Notes: generated from the sequence alone by a model not told the origin. A stretch of DNA of 64,000 nucleotides from JAXLWB01 sp046328715 (GCA_046328715.1 JAXLWB010000009.1:185165-249164); one strand, 5' to 3'. Positions 42,141-51,508 are shown, numbered from the stretch's first letter. Made by a program: numbers and translations.

Positions 42141-43907
42141 CTACAACCATTCCAACAGACTATCCGCTCGTGCCACAACGATGTCCGCATCGCTCAAGCT
42201 GTTGGCCGTGCCCAACCCGGTTAAGACACCAGCAGTTGCCATCTCCATTGCCCTTGCCGCTCGCAGGTTGACGTCTGTATCGCTCACCATCAGCACTTGT
42301 TCTGGCAGCGCATCAAGTTTTTGCAGGGCGAGCGCCAACGTGTCACTCTGCGGCAGAGAATTACGCACTTCATCACGAGTGACGATTGCAGCAAACAGCC
42401 CTTCATCCAAACCATTTTCGTCTAGGAATTGTGCGATCTCCGCCCGGGTACGTACCGTCACCAGTGCCAGGCGATATTTCATCCTCAAGTCGATCAACAC
42501 TGCTTGGATCTCTGGCTGCAATTGATATTGACCAGGCAGGGGGAAGCCGCGCAACCAGTCAAGAATTGGCTGCATCCGTTCCAGATCGCGCTGAAGTTTG
42601 AGTCGCCACAGTTGACTCGCCACGAAGTTGGTCAACCCTTCTAGCATAATCAGGAGACGGCGCATAGCGGCTTTGCGATATTCGGTGCGCACAATCGGAT
42701 CGAGCCAGCGGATCTTTGTATCTGCCCACTCCAGTGCTTGCAGATCCAGCTCACTAACGACCCCTTCTAGATCGAAGACGATCACTTCGATTTTGCGGCC
42801 TGCAATTAAGCCGGGAATGCGGATCGCTGTCTGTGCATGGCGCAGCGGCTCAAAGGGTTGTTGGTCGGTCAACTTGCGGTAAAGATAGTTGATCAAGATG
42901 CGAGCGCTGGCAATTGTCGGGGCAGCCAACAGCACGCCCAACACACCGAAGGCCAGTGCGCCGTTAATAATCCCAGCAAATGTCACGGCTGGGTGCAACT
43001 TCACACGCCCACCTACAAAGCGTGGGATAAAGTAGACGCTCTCAATCTGCCCAATAATGCCATAGATCAATCCAACCACAATCGCAAAGGGCAGGTGGCC
43101 AAGCGGGAGCCAGTTGGAGCCAGAGAAGAGCGCGCTCATGGTGCCGATAGTTCCACTAATCGCAGGGCCAATCGATGGCAAGAGTTCCATCAGACCCGCC
43201 AGGAGTGCCAGACCGCCCGCATTCGGCATTCCCACAATCACCAGTGGTATCCAGGTGACAACGGCAGTAACAATGCCCAGAATGAATTGTCCACGCAGAA
43301 AGGCCTGCCAAATGGCACCCAATTCGCCCACCAGCCGGCGAAACTCCTCCTGATAGTCCAGCGGTACAAGGTCAATCACAAACCGTTGAAAGCGATTCAA
43401 ATCTTTCAGTAGCCAATAAGAGAGTACAAGCGTATAGACAATTGACAGCACCCCAGTGGTCACACCCCGCACGATCGGGGCGGGACTCACGGCGGCAAAG
43501 AGGCTGCGCAAAATATTGCCGGATTCATCCAGCAAATTGGTCAGCGAAAGGCGAAAGGGGCCAACGGTCAACAACGGTCCGCCCGCCGAACGCAATTGAT
43601 TGAGCAGTTCTGTCAAGGTGTCATCCAACGACGAGGATAAGGCGAGAAAGCGCGGCACAAATAAGGCTGGCATCAGGGCCAGCAGAAGCAAAACAGCCGC
43701 GTACACGACCAAAACGGTTATACCCCGTGGCCAGCCTGTTCGCTGCTGCACCCAATTTACGGGATAGCTAAGAATGAATGTCAGTAAAAATGCCACAATC
43801 GTCGGCGCTATCATTGCCCGGAATGTGACAAAGAGTGCAATGGTTATGACGATCAAGGTAGAAACAACTGCAATTTTGGTAAAGTTGTTCCAACGTGGCG
43901 AGTTCAT
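42141..43907 (-). CDS. AI-2E-family permease fused to a HAD-like domain
   Basis: 588 residues in two parts. Residues 1-350 are an AI-2E transporter-type permease with about eight helices and the GMPNAGGLALLAGLMELLPSIGPAISG signature. Residues 372-588 form a HAD-like domain: VIVFDLEGVV (motif I, Asp379, but Glu381 where Asp is usual), VTVRT (motif II, Thr484) and VSDTDVNLRAA (motif IV, Asp543/Asp545). A C1-type helical cap lies between. The Glu for the second acid may alter or abolish phosphatase activity. The fusion of a PF01594 permease to a HAD domain is unusual to my knowledge. It precedes the YitT gene. Confidence 0.88.
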   Translation of the reverse strand: MNSPRWNNFTKIAVVSTLIVITIALFVTFRAMIAPTIVAFLLTFILSYPVNWVQQRTGWPRGITVLVVYAAVLLLLALMPALFVPRFLALSSSLDDTLTELLNQLRSAGGPLLTVGPFRLSLTNLLDESGNILRSLFAAVSPAPIVRGVTTGVLSIVYTLVLSYWLLKDLNRFQRFVIDLVPLDYQEEFRRLVGELGAIWQAFLRGQFILGIVTAVVTWIPLVIVGMPNAGGLALLAGLMELLPSIGPAISGTIGTMSALFSGSNWLPLGHLPFAIVVGLIYGIIGQIESVYFIPRFVGGRVKLHPAVTFAGIINGALAFGVLGVLLAAPTIASARILINYLYRKLTDQQPFEPLRHAQTAIRIPGLIAGRKIEVIVFDLEGVVSELDLQALEWADTKIRWLDPIVRTEYRKAAMRRLLIMLEGLTNFVASQLWRLKLQRDLERMQPILDWLRGFPLPGQYQLQPEIQAVLIDLRMKYRLALVTVRTRAEIAQFLDENGLDEGLFAAIVTRDEVRNSLPQSDTLALALQKLDALPEQVLMVSDTDVNLRAARAMEMATAGVLTGLGTANSLSDADIVVARADSLLEWL

Positions 43908-44002
43908 AAGTGCTCCGACTTACAGATATAGGTAGTTTTTAAAGCTCAGTATAGCGGGCTAGCGAGATTTTATTCAAAATGGAAAAGCAGCAAAGTCGCA
44001 GT

Positions 44003-44054
44003 GTTGCAGCGTGGGAAAGTGACCACTCACGCCACCACTTTGCCACTCTGCAAC
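44003..44054. repeat. GCAAAGTGG-type palindrome
   Basis: GTTGCAGCGTGGGAAAGTG (44003-44021) faces CACTTTGCCACTCTGCAAC (44036-44054) with two mismatches. It lies between divergent genes, before the GH3-like gene start. Confidence 0.65.
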
Positions 44055-44112
44055 TTTTCAACTCTGTTTCTGGCTTTGACGTTCGTAGTATTCCGGCGCT
44101 ATACTAGACGGC

Positions 44113-47100
44113 GTGTTAGACAATCCTTGTACGAAATTCATACGCATTACCTTGACACTCTCCGTCTTGCTCTGCCAGCTTTGCAGCAGCACTCTTCCGC
44201 TGTGGGCACAGGGTACACCGGATGCAGGTGCCATGGAAACACCTGAAGCATCACCTACCTCAACTCCTGAAACACCCTTGCCAACTGTAGAAGCCGCTCT
44301 GACCAACGATGTGTGGGTTAAGGCGCAGGTCGATACTTTGTTATCACGAATGGGTCCGGCGGATCGCGTTGGGCAGCTTTTTATTGTTGGCTTTCAAGGG
44401 AATGACACCACCTTTGACATCAATGGCGAGAACAACAGCCTTAGTGATAGGGTTCTCCAACTGATCTATGCCTATCGTGTGGGCGGTTTTGTGCTGAGCC
44501 CACGCAATGGTAATTTTTCCAATGCCAAAAGTACGGATACACCGCGCCAGGTAGCGACGTTGGTGAATCGCCTACAATCGGTCGCCTACGGGATCGTGCT
44601 GCCCGAGGGTCAAGAGTTTCAACCGGTCCCCAATGAACCCTGGCCGCCACCCAATCTTACCTCGATGGAACAGGAGGTAGATCGGCCACCACAGAATCTA
44701 CCGCTTTTTATCGCAGTCGAGCAGATGGGCGACAGTTTGAACGCAACCGCCTTGCGCCAAGGCGGCTTTACCGAATTACCATCACCTTTGGCTGTTGGCT
44801 CAACTTGGAATCCTGATTTGGCAGAGCAGGTCGGCGAGATCACGGGACGGGAATTGCGTGCCGTGGGCGTCAATCTGCTCTTGGGGCCGAACCTGGATGT
44901 GGTAGACGCCCCCCGTTCCGATGCAGTCGGTTCACTGGGACTCTTTTCGTTTGGCGGCAATCCTTATTGGGTAAGCCGGATGGGGCGTGCCTATATCGCT
45001 GGCATCCATTCTGGAAGTAACGGTCGCGTCGGCACCATTGCGCGTTATTTTCCCGGTCAAGGGGATGTAGATCGTATGCCAGACGAGGATGTGGCCACGA
45101 TTCAGAAAAGCCGCGATGAACTCGAGCGCACGGCGCTTGCACCCTTTGCTAGCGTGACTGCACATGCCTGGACTCTCAACAGCAATGATCCCAGACAGGC
45201 TGCTACTGAAGGATTGATGTCCAGTCACATGCGCTTTGCGGGTCTGCAAGGCGAAGGTTCGGGGCATGCGGTTCCCCTGAGTCTCGATTTGGAGCTGCCC
45301 GAGTTGATGAGTATGGATCGCTTTAAGGCATGGCGCGACAACGGTGGTGTCATGATGAGTGGATCGCTGGGCGCGCCTGCGATCCAGCGTTTCTACGATC
45401 CATCGCTGAAAGAATTCCCTGCGTCCCGAATCGTCCAATCCGCCTTCGACGCTGGCAACGATCTGCTCTTCCTGGATCGTTTCGCCCTAACCGACGATTG
45501 GGAGAGTCAGTTCAACAATATCAAGACTGCGATTAGCTTCTTTCAAGATCAGTACACAAAAGACCCCAATTTTGCGGCCCGAGTCGATAGCTCAGTGCGG
45601 CGCATTCTTTACCTCAAATTACATCTCTATCTCCATCCTGGACAAGATATCGGCACCAATACCCCAGCGAATGCGCCATTAATTCCGCTCTCGAATGTCC
45701 TGGTGCCCCAGGATGATCTGTCACTCTTTGGCAGTGACCTACAGGATCAGGCGCGCATTACTGTGAGCGAAGTGGCCCGTGAATCGATCTCCCTGCTCTA
45801 TCCCGATCCGCAACTGCAACCCGATCCGCTGCTCTTGGCTCCCCAGCCGCAGGACAAGGTCGTGATCTTCACCGATTCACGTCTGCTGCGTGAATGCGAG
45901 AGTTGTATGGCGGAGACAGCCGTTGGACCCGATGAAATCGCCAAAACCATCGACCTCTTTTACGGTGAAAATAGCACAGGTCGTTTGCCAGCCAGCCAGG
46001 TAACAAGCCTAACCTTTACCGACCTCAACGAACTACTGGATGCTGCGGGTAACAGTCAACAGATCTCACAGACCACAACGGTTTCGCCATCGGTTGCACT
46101 TCAACAGCCAAGTGCAGCGCTTACAGATACGGTCGATGCACCCGAAGGGAACGGCAATTCGAATCAGGTAGACAAAAACGCAAAGAATGAGATGAAGATC
46201 GCCGAAGCACATTGGCTGATCTTTGCCATGCTTGATATCGATCCCGATCGCTATCCCAACAGCAATGCGCTGCGCCGCTTCTTACGGCAACGGAGCGAGC
46301 AACTCAAAGATAAGAAGATCGTAGTGCTGGCATTAGGCCCACCCTATTTCTTAGACGCGACAGAAATCAGCAAACTCACAGCCTATTATGGTGTGTATAG
46401 CAGGGGCAGAGAGTTTATCGAGAACACGGTTCGTGCGCTCTTCCGCAGCCTTGCGCCATCAGGTGCCCCTGCCGTCGACGTCCCTGGCACGCGCTTTGCC
46501 CGGCTTGTCGATCGTCTACAACCGGATCCAACCCGGAAAATTCCAATTAGATTATTGCGTAACGAGGAGATCATCCTACAAAGCAACGCCGAAAACTTGG
46601 ATAACAATGCCTTCACTGCAGCAATTGAAAGCGATGGCAACAATTCGGTGACGGTCGAAATTGGCCCGATTTTGGACCAAAACCAGAAAATTGTCGTTGA
46701 CGGAACCGAGGTTATCCTCAAACTTACCACAGAGAATGGCACAGCACTCCCTGAAACATTGTCGCTTATGACCAGTGACGGAATGGCGCACCGAGATATC
46801 GTTCTGGATCATGCTGGAGTACTGCACATTTCTGCCCTAGCGGGCAGTGCAACAAGCGGTGATATCCTCAACCTGACCGTGCGTTTAAACCAAGGGGCGA
46901 CTGCCAACAGTCAACAAGGCACAGTTTCCAACGCAACCAACATTTCCACCAACATTCCAGTCTCAGAATCAGCGCCAATTTCCACACCATTGATCGATGA
47001 AAAGGCGACGGCGGTCTCGCCAGAACGTCCCATCAACGTCGTGACTTTGGTCTTGTCACTGCTCACAATTGGAATCGTCCTTAGTGTACTTCTCTTAACA

Positions 47101-47334
47101 CAAATCCGGGTGTTGCCCAGGATGACGCTGGTCAACAGCATGTGTTGGGCCACGATCTGTGGTCTCGGAAGTTACATTGTTTATGGTTATGGGTGGATTC
47201 CGGGAACCCAATGGTTAGCGTTGACATTGCGCGTGCTCGGTGCGCCTATCATCGTTTTTATCAGCATGTTAATTCCGCTGCTCTGGCTACAACTACGCGA
47301 GTTGGTTCAAATCCGCCCGCCCCAAGCCGGATAA
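44113..47334 (+). CDS. Membrane-anchored GH3-like protein with lost catalytic residues
   Basis: 1073 residues from GTG 44113. A signal peptide (about 10-32) is followed by a Thr/Pro-rich linker. Residues about 70-440 follow the GH3 (beta-N-acetylhexosaminidase/beta-glucosidase) barrel: DRVGQLFIVGFQG, AVGSTWNPDLAEQVGEITGRELRAVGVNLLLGPNLDV can be traced in order. The catalytic sites are altered: K-H-F-P-G-H-G is RYFPGQG (311-317), and the nucleophile segment, usually S-D-D-L, is SGSL (416-419), so no Asp is available. A later domain spans 500-760, and three membrane helices lie near the C-terminus (about 975-1060). It is probably a binding or scaffold protein. A conserved-loop hairpin follows. 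Confidence 0.82.
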   Translation: MLDNPCTKFIRITLTLSVLLCQLCSSTLPLWAQGTPDAGAMETPEASPTSTPETPLPTVEAALTNDVWVKAQVDTLLSRMGPADRVGQLFIVGFQGNDTTFDINGENNSLSDRVLQLIYAYRVGGFVLSPRNGNFSNAKSTDTPRQVATLVNRLQSVAYGIVLPEGQEFQPVPNEPWPPPNLTSMEQEVDRPPQNLPLFIAVEQMGDSLNATALRQGGFTELPSPLAVGSTWNPDLAEQVGEITGRELRAVGVNLLLGPNLDVVDAPRSDAVGSLGLFSFGGNPYWVSRMGRAYIAGIHSGSNGRVGTIARYFPGQGDVDRMPDEDVATIQKSRDELERTALAPFASVTAHAWTLNSNDPRQAATEGLMSSHMRFAGLQGEGSGHAVPLSLDLELPELMSMDRFKAWRDNGGVMMSGSLGAPAIQRFYDPSLKEFPASRIVQSAFDAGNDLLFLDRFALTDDWESQFNNIKTAISFFQDQYTKDPNFAARVDSSVRRILYLKLHLYLHPGQDIGTNTPANAPLIPLSNVLVPQDDLSLFGSDLQDQARITVSEVARESISLLYPDPQLQPDPLLLAPQPQDKVVIFTDSRLLRECESCMAETAVGPDEIAKTIDLFYGENSTGRLPASQVTSLTFTDLNELLDAAGNSQQISQTTTVSPSVALQQPSAALTDTVDAPEGNGNSNQVDKNAKNEMKIAEAHWLIFAMLDIDPDRYPNSNALRRFLRQRSEQLKDKKIVVLALGPPYFLDATEISKLTAYYGVYSRGREFIENTVRALFRSLAPSGAPAVDVPGTRFARLVDRLQPDPTRKIPIRLLRNEEIILQSNAENLDNNAFTAAIESDGNNSVTVEIGPILDQNQKIVVDGTEVILKLTTENGTALPETLSLMTSDGMAHRDIVLDHAGVLHISALAGSATSGDILNLTVRLNQGATANSQQGTVSNATNISTNIPVSESAPISTPLIDEKATAVSPERPINVVTLVLSLLTIGIVLSVLLLTQIRVLPRMTLVNSMCWATICGLGSYIVYGYGWIPGTQWLALTLRVLGAPIIVFISMLIPLLWLQLRELVQIRPPQAG

Positions 47335-47360
47335 GGGGCGAACTTTAGAGTCGCACACTC

Positions 47361-47394
47361 TTTAGAGCCCCTTACTGACGTGCGGGGCTCTAAA
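47361..47394. terminator. Hairpin with TTACTGACGTGC loop after GH3-like gene
   Basis: Perfect 11-base arms (47361-47371 and 47384-47394) enclose the 12-base loop TTACTGACGTGC. The 18 bases CCTTACTGACGTGCGGGG recur at 49125-49142. It lies 27 bases after the GH3-like stop and may work as a terminator in either direction, although T-tracts are short. Confidence 0.6.
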
Positions 47395-47435
47395 AATCGT
47401 CCATCTCTGAAATATATCCAAAGAAAATCAGCCAA

Positions 47436-47476
47436 TTGACAGATAAGGGTACAATTTCGTATACTTTCAGGTATAC
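47436..47476 (+). promoter_or_regulatory. Promoter and -10 dyad of the sugar-uptake operon
   Basis: TTGACA (47436-47441) and TATACT (47460-47465) are separated by 18 bases, close to consensus for sigma-70. The -10 box lies inside the dyad GTATAC-N6-GTATAC (47459-47476), whose position over the start of transcription is that of a repressor operator. The substrate-binding protein gene starts about 210 bases downstream, so there is a long leader. Confidence 0.65.
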
Positions 47477-47683
47477 CACATACGGTGCAAATTTTGCTTC
47501 TTTTACAATCCGTGTCGGACACACTCTTCCCGCTGTCCATTCAGGTTCAATCCTGGAATGAAAACACAGGTTCTCTTCGAGGCAACCCTTATTACAAGCA
47601 AGATTTGATGCTGTGTGCAGTCGTAAAACATCATCTTTTTTCCTCAATTCGTTTCATTCGGTCAAAGGAGGCAACTGTTCATT

Positions 47684-49090
47684 ATGAACCGTCGTGAAGA
47701 AGAATTTCTTGTGCGCAACGCACTTGCAAGCCAACTCCAACGCGGACGCATTAACCGTCGCCAATTCATGATGCGCACCATGGCAGCCGGGCTTGGCTTA
47801 GCCGGCATCAACGCCATGATGGGCGCTTGTGCAGCCCCGGGTGCCGCTCCTGCTGCAAGCGGTGGTGGTGCGCCAATTTCGACAGCGCGTCCCTTCTCCC
47901 CCACATTCTATCAGTGGATTTTGGATCTACATCCTGCCATTCCCGGCATCAGCGACAAGTTCGGCGTAAAGCCCGAAGTTGCTCCTGTAGAAGGCTTTGG
48001 CATTGAGCGCTTTGTGGCCGAAGCCAAGAACAAAGAGAGCACCTGGGATGTCTACATTGGCATGACGCCCTTCGTGGAAATGACACAGTTCATTGAGGCA
48101 GGCGTGATCGAGCCGTGGGACAACTACATTCCCAAGGACGTCATTGATGACTTGCTGCCTTCGATCCGCGCCGAATGTACAGTTGATGGCAAGCTCTACA
48201 GTTGGCCCTTCCTGCTCGACGTGATCGGCATGGGCTGGAATTCGGCAATCACCGACAAGGCGGGCATCACTACCGTACCGACAACCTGGGATGAATACCT
48301 GGCGGCCTCACAGACGGTGGTCGATTCGGGTGCAGCACCCTACGGCTGTGTCTTCGATGATCGTGGCTGGCGCTCGTTGGCCCCGTTTACCCACAGCTTG
48401 AACTCGAATGTCTACACCAAAGAAGGGCTCTTCGACTTCACCAGTGAGTATTCCATCGAAGGCTTGAAATTGATGAAGAAGATGGCGGCATTGACGACGC
48501 CAGACTTTACGGCTGAAGGTTCAACCGACGGTGGTGTCAATGGTACCCCGGATGAGGTGGCTTTTGCGGCACAGAAGGCAGCGTATCACACCAAGTACTT
48601 CAATGCCCCCCTGCGTATGGCGCAGCAGGGTGGTTTTGATGACAAGCTGAAGTTGGCAGCACTGCCCAAATTTGCCAATGGTGAAGGCTCTACCGTCTTC
48701 TGGACAACTGGCATCTGCTTGCTCAAGTATGGTCAGAACAAAGAGAAGGCCGCCGAATATCTCAAAACGCTTACCTACGATAAACAAATTTGGAAGGATT
48801 CGATTGTCGGCACTGAGACCGCTCACCCCGGGCAGTTACCGCCCTATGCTTCGATCTATGCCGATTGGGAAGCCAACAAGCCAGATTGGATGCCAGAGTT
48901 TGTCGGTCTCGTACGCGCTCAACTCGACAAGGCAAAGGCGATCAACAATCATCTCTTTGGCTTGCAACAATTCGTGATTGGTCGCCCGATTTGGGACAAG
49001 TACCTCACGGGTGAATCTGATGATCCGATGGCAGTGATGGAAGAAGTGACCGCTGCCGTCAAGGCTGAATTGGAGAAGGCCAAGGCGTAA
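47684..49090 (+). CDS. ABC transporter sugar-binding lipoprotein
   Basis: 468 residues. The N-terminus has the INRRQFMMRTMAAGLGLAGIN twin-arginine-like region and a Cys at GAC (about residue 49), so it is a Tat-exported lipoprotein. A Gly/Ala-rich linker follows, and then a family 1 extracellular solute-binding fold: NKESTWDVYIGMTPFVEMTQFIEAGVIEPWD and GKLYSWPFLLDVIGMGWNS. It should capture an oligosaccharide or a sugar derivative for the two permeases that follow. AAAGGAGG lies twelve bases before the ATG. Regulation is probably through the promoter dyad at 47459. Confidence 0.93.
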   Translation: MNRREEEFLVRNALASQLQRGRINRRQFMMRTMAAGLGLAGINAMMGACAAPGAAPAASGGGAPISTARPFSPTFYQWILDLHPAIPGISDKFGVKPEVAPVEGFGIERFVAEAKNKESTWDVYIGMTPFVEMTQFIEAGVIEPWDNYIPKDVIDDLLPSIRAECTVDGKLYSWPFLLDVIGMGWNSAITDKAGITTVPTTWDEYLAASQTVVDSGAAPYGCVFDDRGWRSLAPFTHSLNSNVYTKEGLFDFTSEYSIEGLKLMKKMAALTTPDFTAEGSTDGGVNGTPDEVAFAAQKAAYHTKYFNAPLRMAQQGGFDDKLKLAALPKFANGEGSTVFWTTGICLLKYGQNKEKAAEYLKTLTYDKQIWKDSIVGTETAHPGQLPPYASIYADWEANKPDWMPEFVGLVRAQLDKAKAINNHLFGLQQFVIGRPIWDKYLTGESDDPMAVMEEVTAAVKAELEKAKA

Positions 49091-49097
49091 TACTGTG

Positions 49098-49168
49098 GCG
49101 AATTGCGAGTGGCGAGTGGTGGGACCTTACTGACGTGCGGGGTTCTGACCGCCACTTGCAATTCGCAA
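49098..49168. repeat. Palindrome with TTACTGACGTGC loop sequence
   Basis: Outer arms near GCGAATTGCGAGTGGCG (49098-49115) and its reverse complement (49151-49168, one mismatch) enclose the 18-base segment CCTTACTGACGTGCGGGG (49125-49142), which is identical to 47370-47387. It lies between the binding-protein and first permease genes. The remaining bases to 49353 show nothing recognisable. Confidence 0.6.
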
Positions 49169-49353
49169 TTCGATACTCACATGCCCCTTCTTGACCATTT
49201 CTATCCATCTATCCGAGTTCAATAACATTGGTTCATCATGCCTGGGCAAGATTTATGCCTTTGGTCTGATGAATTTCCCATGCTCAGAATTGTGGCAATT
49301 GGGTCATTCCCTCATTTCCAATCACCCAATGATAAGGTTGAATTGTTTTAAAG

Positions 49354-50304
49354 ATGAGCACAACAACTTCCAAAGTATGGCGTAACAGCCTGCGAGCTGC
49401 CGAAAAGGGCAAGAAAGGAAGCTGGCGCAACTGGTTTTTTCTGGTACCTGCCGCCTTTTTCTTTTTGGGCTACATGGTTTTCCCAATCATGCGTGTTGCA
49501 TGGTTGAGCTTTACAAACTACAAATTCCTCAGCACAGAACCGGCCCAATTTGTTGGCCTGAATAACTACATCAATGCCTTCAAAGATCCGCTTGTCACCA
49601 CCGGACTATGGCGTGCCCTGGAATTTACGATTATGTTTTTGCCAGGCACAATCTTTTTGCCTCTCTTTCTCGCCGTATTGGTAGATCGTGTAAAAAATGA
49701 GCGACTTGCCACCTTTTACAGAATCGTCCTATTGATCCCGGCGGTAATTCCTGGCCCGCTTGTCTTTGTGTTATGGGCCTGGATGTACAATTTCCAGATC
49801 GGGCCGATCAACTACGTTCTGGTGGACGTGTTGGGGATTTTTACAGCAAAGACTGCACCGCAATGGATGGGCGGCACTGACCTCAGCCTGATTGCCGTGG
49901 TGATTATGGAAGTTTGGTGGGGGTTGGGCTATCACACCATCTTCTTCCTGGCAGGGTTGGCATCGATCCCCAAAGAGCTTTACGAAGCGGCACGCATCGA
50001 TGGAGCCAATGAGTGGCGCATCTTTTGGAGCGTGACCATTCCTCGTCTGCGCCCGATTTTAGCGGTGTTGGTGGTATTGCGCTTTGGCACCGCTATGGCC
50101 GTGATCGACGAATATCTGATCTTTGGTGGCTTCAGCCGCACTTCACCAACCTATACCTGGACCGTCTATATGTACGACAATGCCTTCCGCATCGGTAAGT
50201 GGCTGCAAGGCTATGCTTCGGCCATCGGCTGGCTGGGAGCCTTGGGTATGATGGTCGTGGTGGCGGGATTGCTGTATATCTTCCGCGATCAGGATAATGG
50301 GTAA
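49354..50304 (+). CDS. Sugar ABC transporter permease (MalF/UgpA-like)
   Basis: 316 residues with six membrane helices. The EAA-type loop is EAARIDGANEWRIFWSVTIPRLRP, the contact site for the ATPase. The N-terminus is Lys/Arg-rich and cytoplasmic, followed by WFFLVPAAFFFLGYMVFPIMRVAWLSF. It would form the channel together with the next permease, fed by the binding lipoprotein. No ATPase gene is in the window; Chloroflexota often use a shared MsmX/UgpC-type ATPase encoded elsewhere. The start ATG lacks a clear ribosome binding site. Confidence 0.93.
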   Translation: MSTTTSKVWRNSLRAAEKGKKGSWRNWFFLVPAAFFFLGYMVFPIMRVAWLSFTNYKFLSTEPAQFVGLNNYINAFKDPLVTTGLWRALEFTIMFLPGTIFLPLFLAVLVDRVKNERLATFYRIVLLIPAVIPGPLVFVLWAWMYNFQIGPINYVLVDVLGIFTAKTAPQWMGGTDLSLIAVVIMEVWWGLGYHTIFFLAGLASIPKELYEAARIDGANEWRIFWSVTIPRLRPILAVLVVLRFGTAMAVIDEYLIFGGFSRTSPTYTWTVYMYDNAFRIGKWLQGYASAIGWLGALGMMVVVAGLLYIFRDQDNG

Positions 50305-50388
50305 TTATTAATGAGGACTATCCTCTCACCAATTGGGTAGTCTTGGCGATTGAATTTCACGTTTCACGCATTACGTATCAAACATCCT

Positions 50389-51255
50389 ATGGCACAAGCA
50401 ACTCTTACACGTACAAATCATCGGCGGCAACAAAACTTGGCAGTTATTTTCCGTCATGTGGTGATCAATTTCTTTATGGTGATCATTCTGTTGCCGATCG
50501 CCTGGGTATTGCTGCTTTCGATCAAATCTTTGCCCGATGCCTATTCGGGCAAACTGTGGCCCGAGAATTTTGACTTTACTCACTATGCCTATGTGCTCGA
50601 CAAGATCGATACGCTGCCGACCAACTTGTTCAACAGTGTCTATGTTACTCTCGCCACCGTAGCCATCACGAGCATCTGTGCGATCCTGGCCGGTTATGCG
50701 CTGGTGCATCTTGAACTGCGTGGACGTGCTGTAGTAATTTTGTTACTCACGGCGACGCTCTATTTCCCCACCCGTGTCGTCTCGCTGATTTCCATTTACT
50801 ATATTCAGGACGCGGTCAATCTGCTCGACACGACGACCGGTTTGATCCTGCCCTACGTGACGCTCAACTTGGCGATCAGCATTTTGATCATGCGCGGCAT
50901 CTTTGAGCAGATTCCACACGAGTTGGTCGATGCGGCCAAAGTCGATGGCTGTACTGCCTGGCAAACGTTGGTACGTGTCATGTTGCCGTTGATCAAGAAT
51001 GGGCTAGTAGTGATTGTCGTCGTCAACTTTGTCTCTGCCTGGGGGGAATATCTGCTGGCGGCTACGCTGACCAATAGCCAAGATGTGCGCACCTTGCCCG
51101 TCGTGTTAGCGTCGGCACACGGCGGTTTGGGTGCCTGGGCCTGGCCGCGCATCGCCGCAGTCTATATCATTGCCATCACGCCGGGAATTATTGTCTTTGC
51201 GTTTTTGCAGAAGCTGTACTACAAAGGTTTAACTGAGGGTGCACTAAAATTCTAA
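50389..51255 (+). CDS. Sugar ABC transporter permease (MalG/UgpE-like)
   Basis: 288 residues from ATG 50389; the frame is open from 50350, where a TTTCACGTTTCACGC repeat lies, so the upstream extension is not used. Six helices are visible, and the ATPase-contact loop is VDAAKVDGCTAWQTLVRVMLPLIKN. It pairs with the preceding permease. The RNA leader between the two genes holds only repeats. Confidence 0.92.
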   Translation: MAQATLTRTNHRRQQNLAVIFRHVVINFFMVIILLPIAWVLLLSIKSLPDAYSGKLWPENFDFTHYAYVLDKIDTLPTNLFNSVYVTLATVAITSICAILAGYALVHLELRGRAVVILLLTATLYFPTRVVSLISIYYIQDAVNLLDTTTGLILPYVTLNLAISILIMRGIFEQIPHELVDAAKVDGCTAWQTLVRVMLPLIKNGLVVIVVVNFVSAWGEYLLAATLTNSQDVRTLPVVLASAHGGLGAWAWPRIAAVYIIAITPGIIVFAFLQKLYYKGLTEGALKF

Positions 51256-51268
51256 TCTGTTGTGTAAT

Positions 51269-51506
51269 ATGCCATTATATTTGTATGAAAATGTATATAG
51301 CTCTGATTCAGTGCCACAAGGATGGCAACCCAGTAAGACGAGTCCTCTGAAATACCCTGTACGAAATTCAGAGGTAGCTCGTTACCTTCGTCAGTTGCTA
51401 CCTGAAGTGGCAAAAGGTAATTAAACAAGGGAATTTGGGCGAAATTCATTACTTTGAACATGAGTCAGGACGTGTTGCCGGAGTTAAATTCTTCTCCAAC
51501 AAATAG
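51269..51506 (+). pseudogene. Frameshifted small gene of about 79 residues
   Basis: From ATG 51269 a frame runs 51 codons (YLYENVYSSDSVPQGW, then YLRQLLPEVAKGN) to TAA at 51422. In the +1 frame the sequence continues with VIKQGNLGEIHYFEHES and GRVAGVKFFSNK to TAG at 51504-51506, two bases before the next ATG. One extra A in the run at 51412-51415 would explain the break. The continuous protein would be about 79 residues and I do not recognise it. Confidence 0.45.
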
Positions 51507-51508
51507 CT

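Noticed and set aside
37241..44054. CRISPR-like arrays from the many short repeats
   Set aside because: The repeats are scattered palindromes of different families with no regular spacers, and no cas genes are present.
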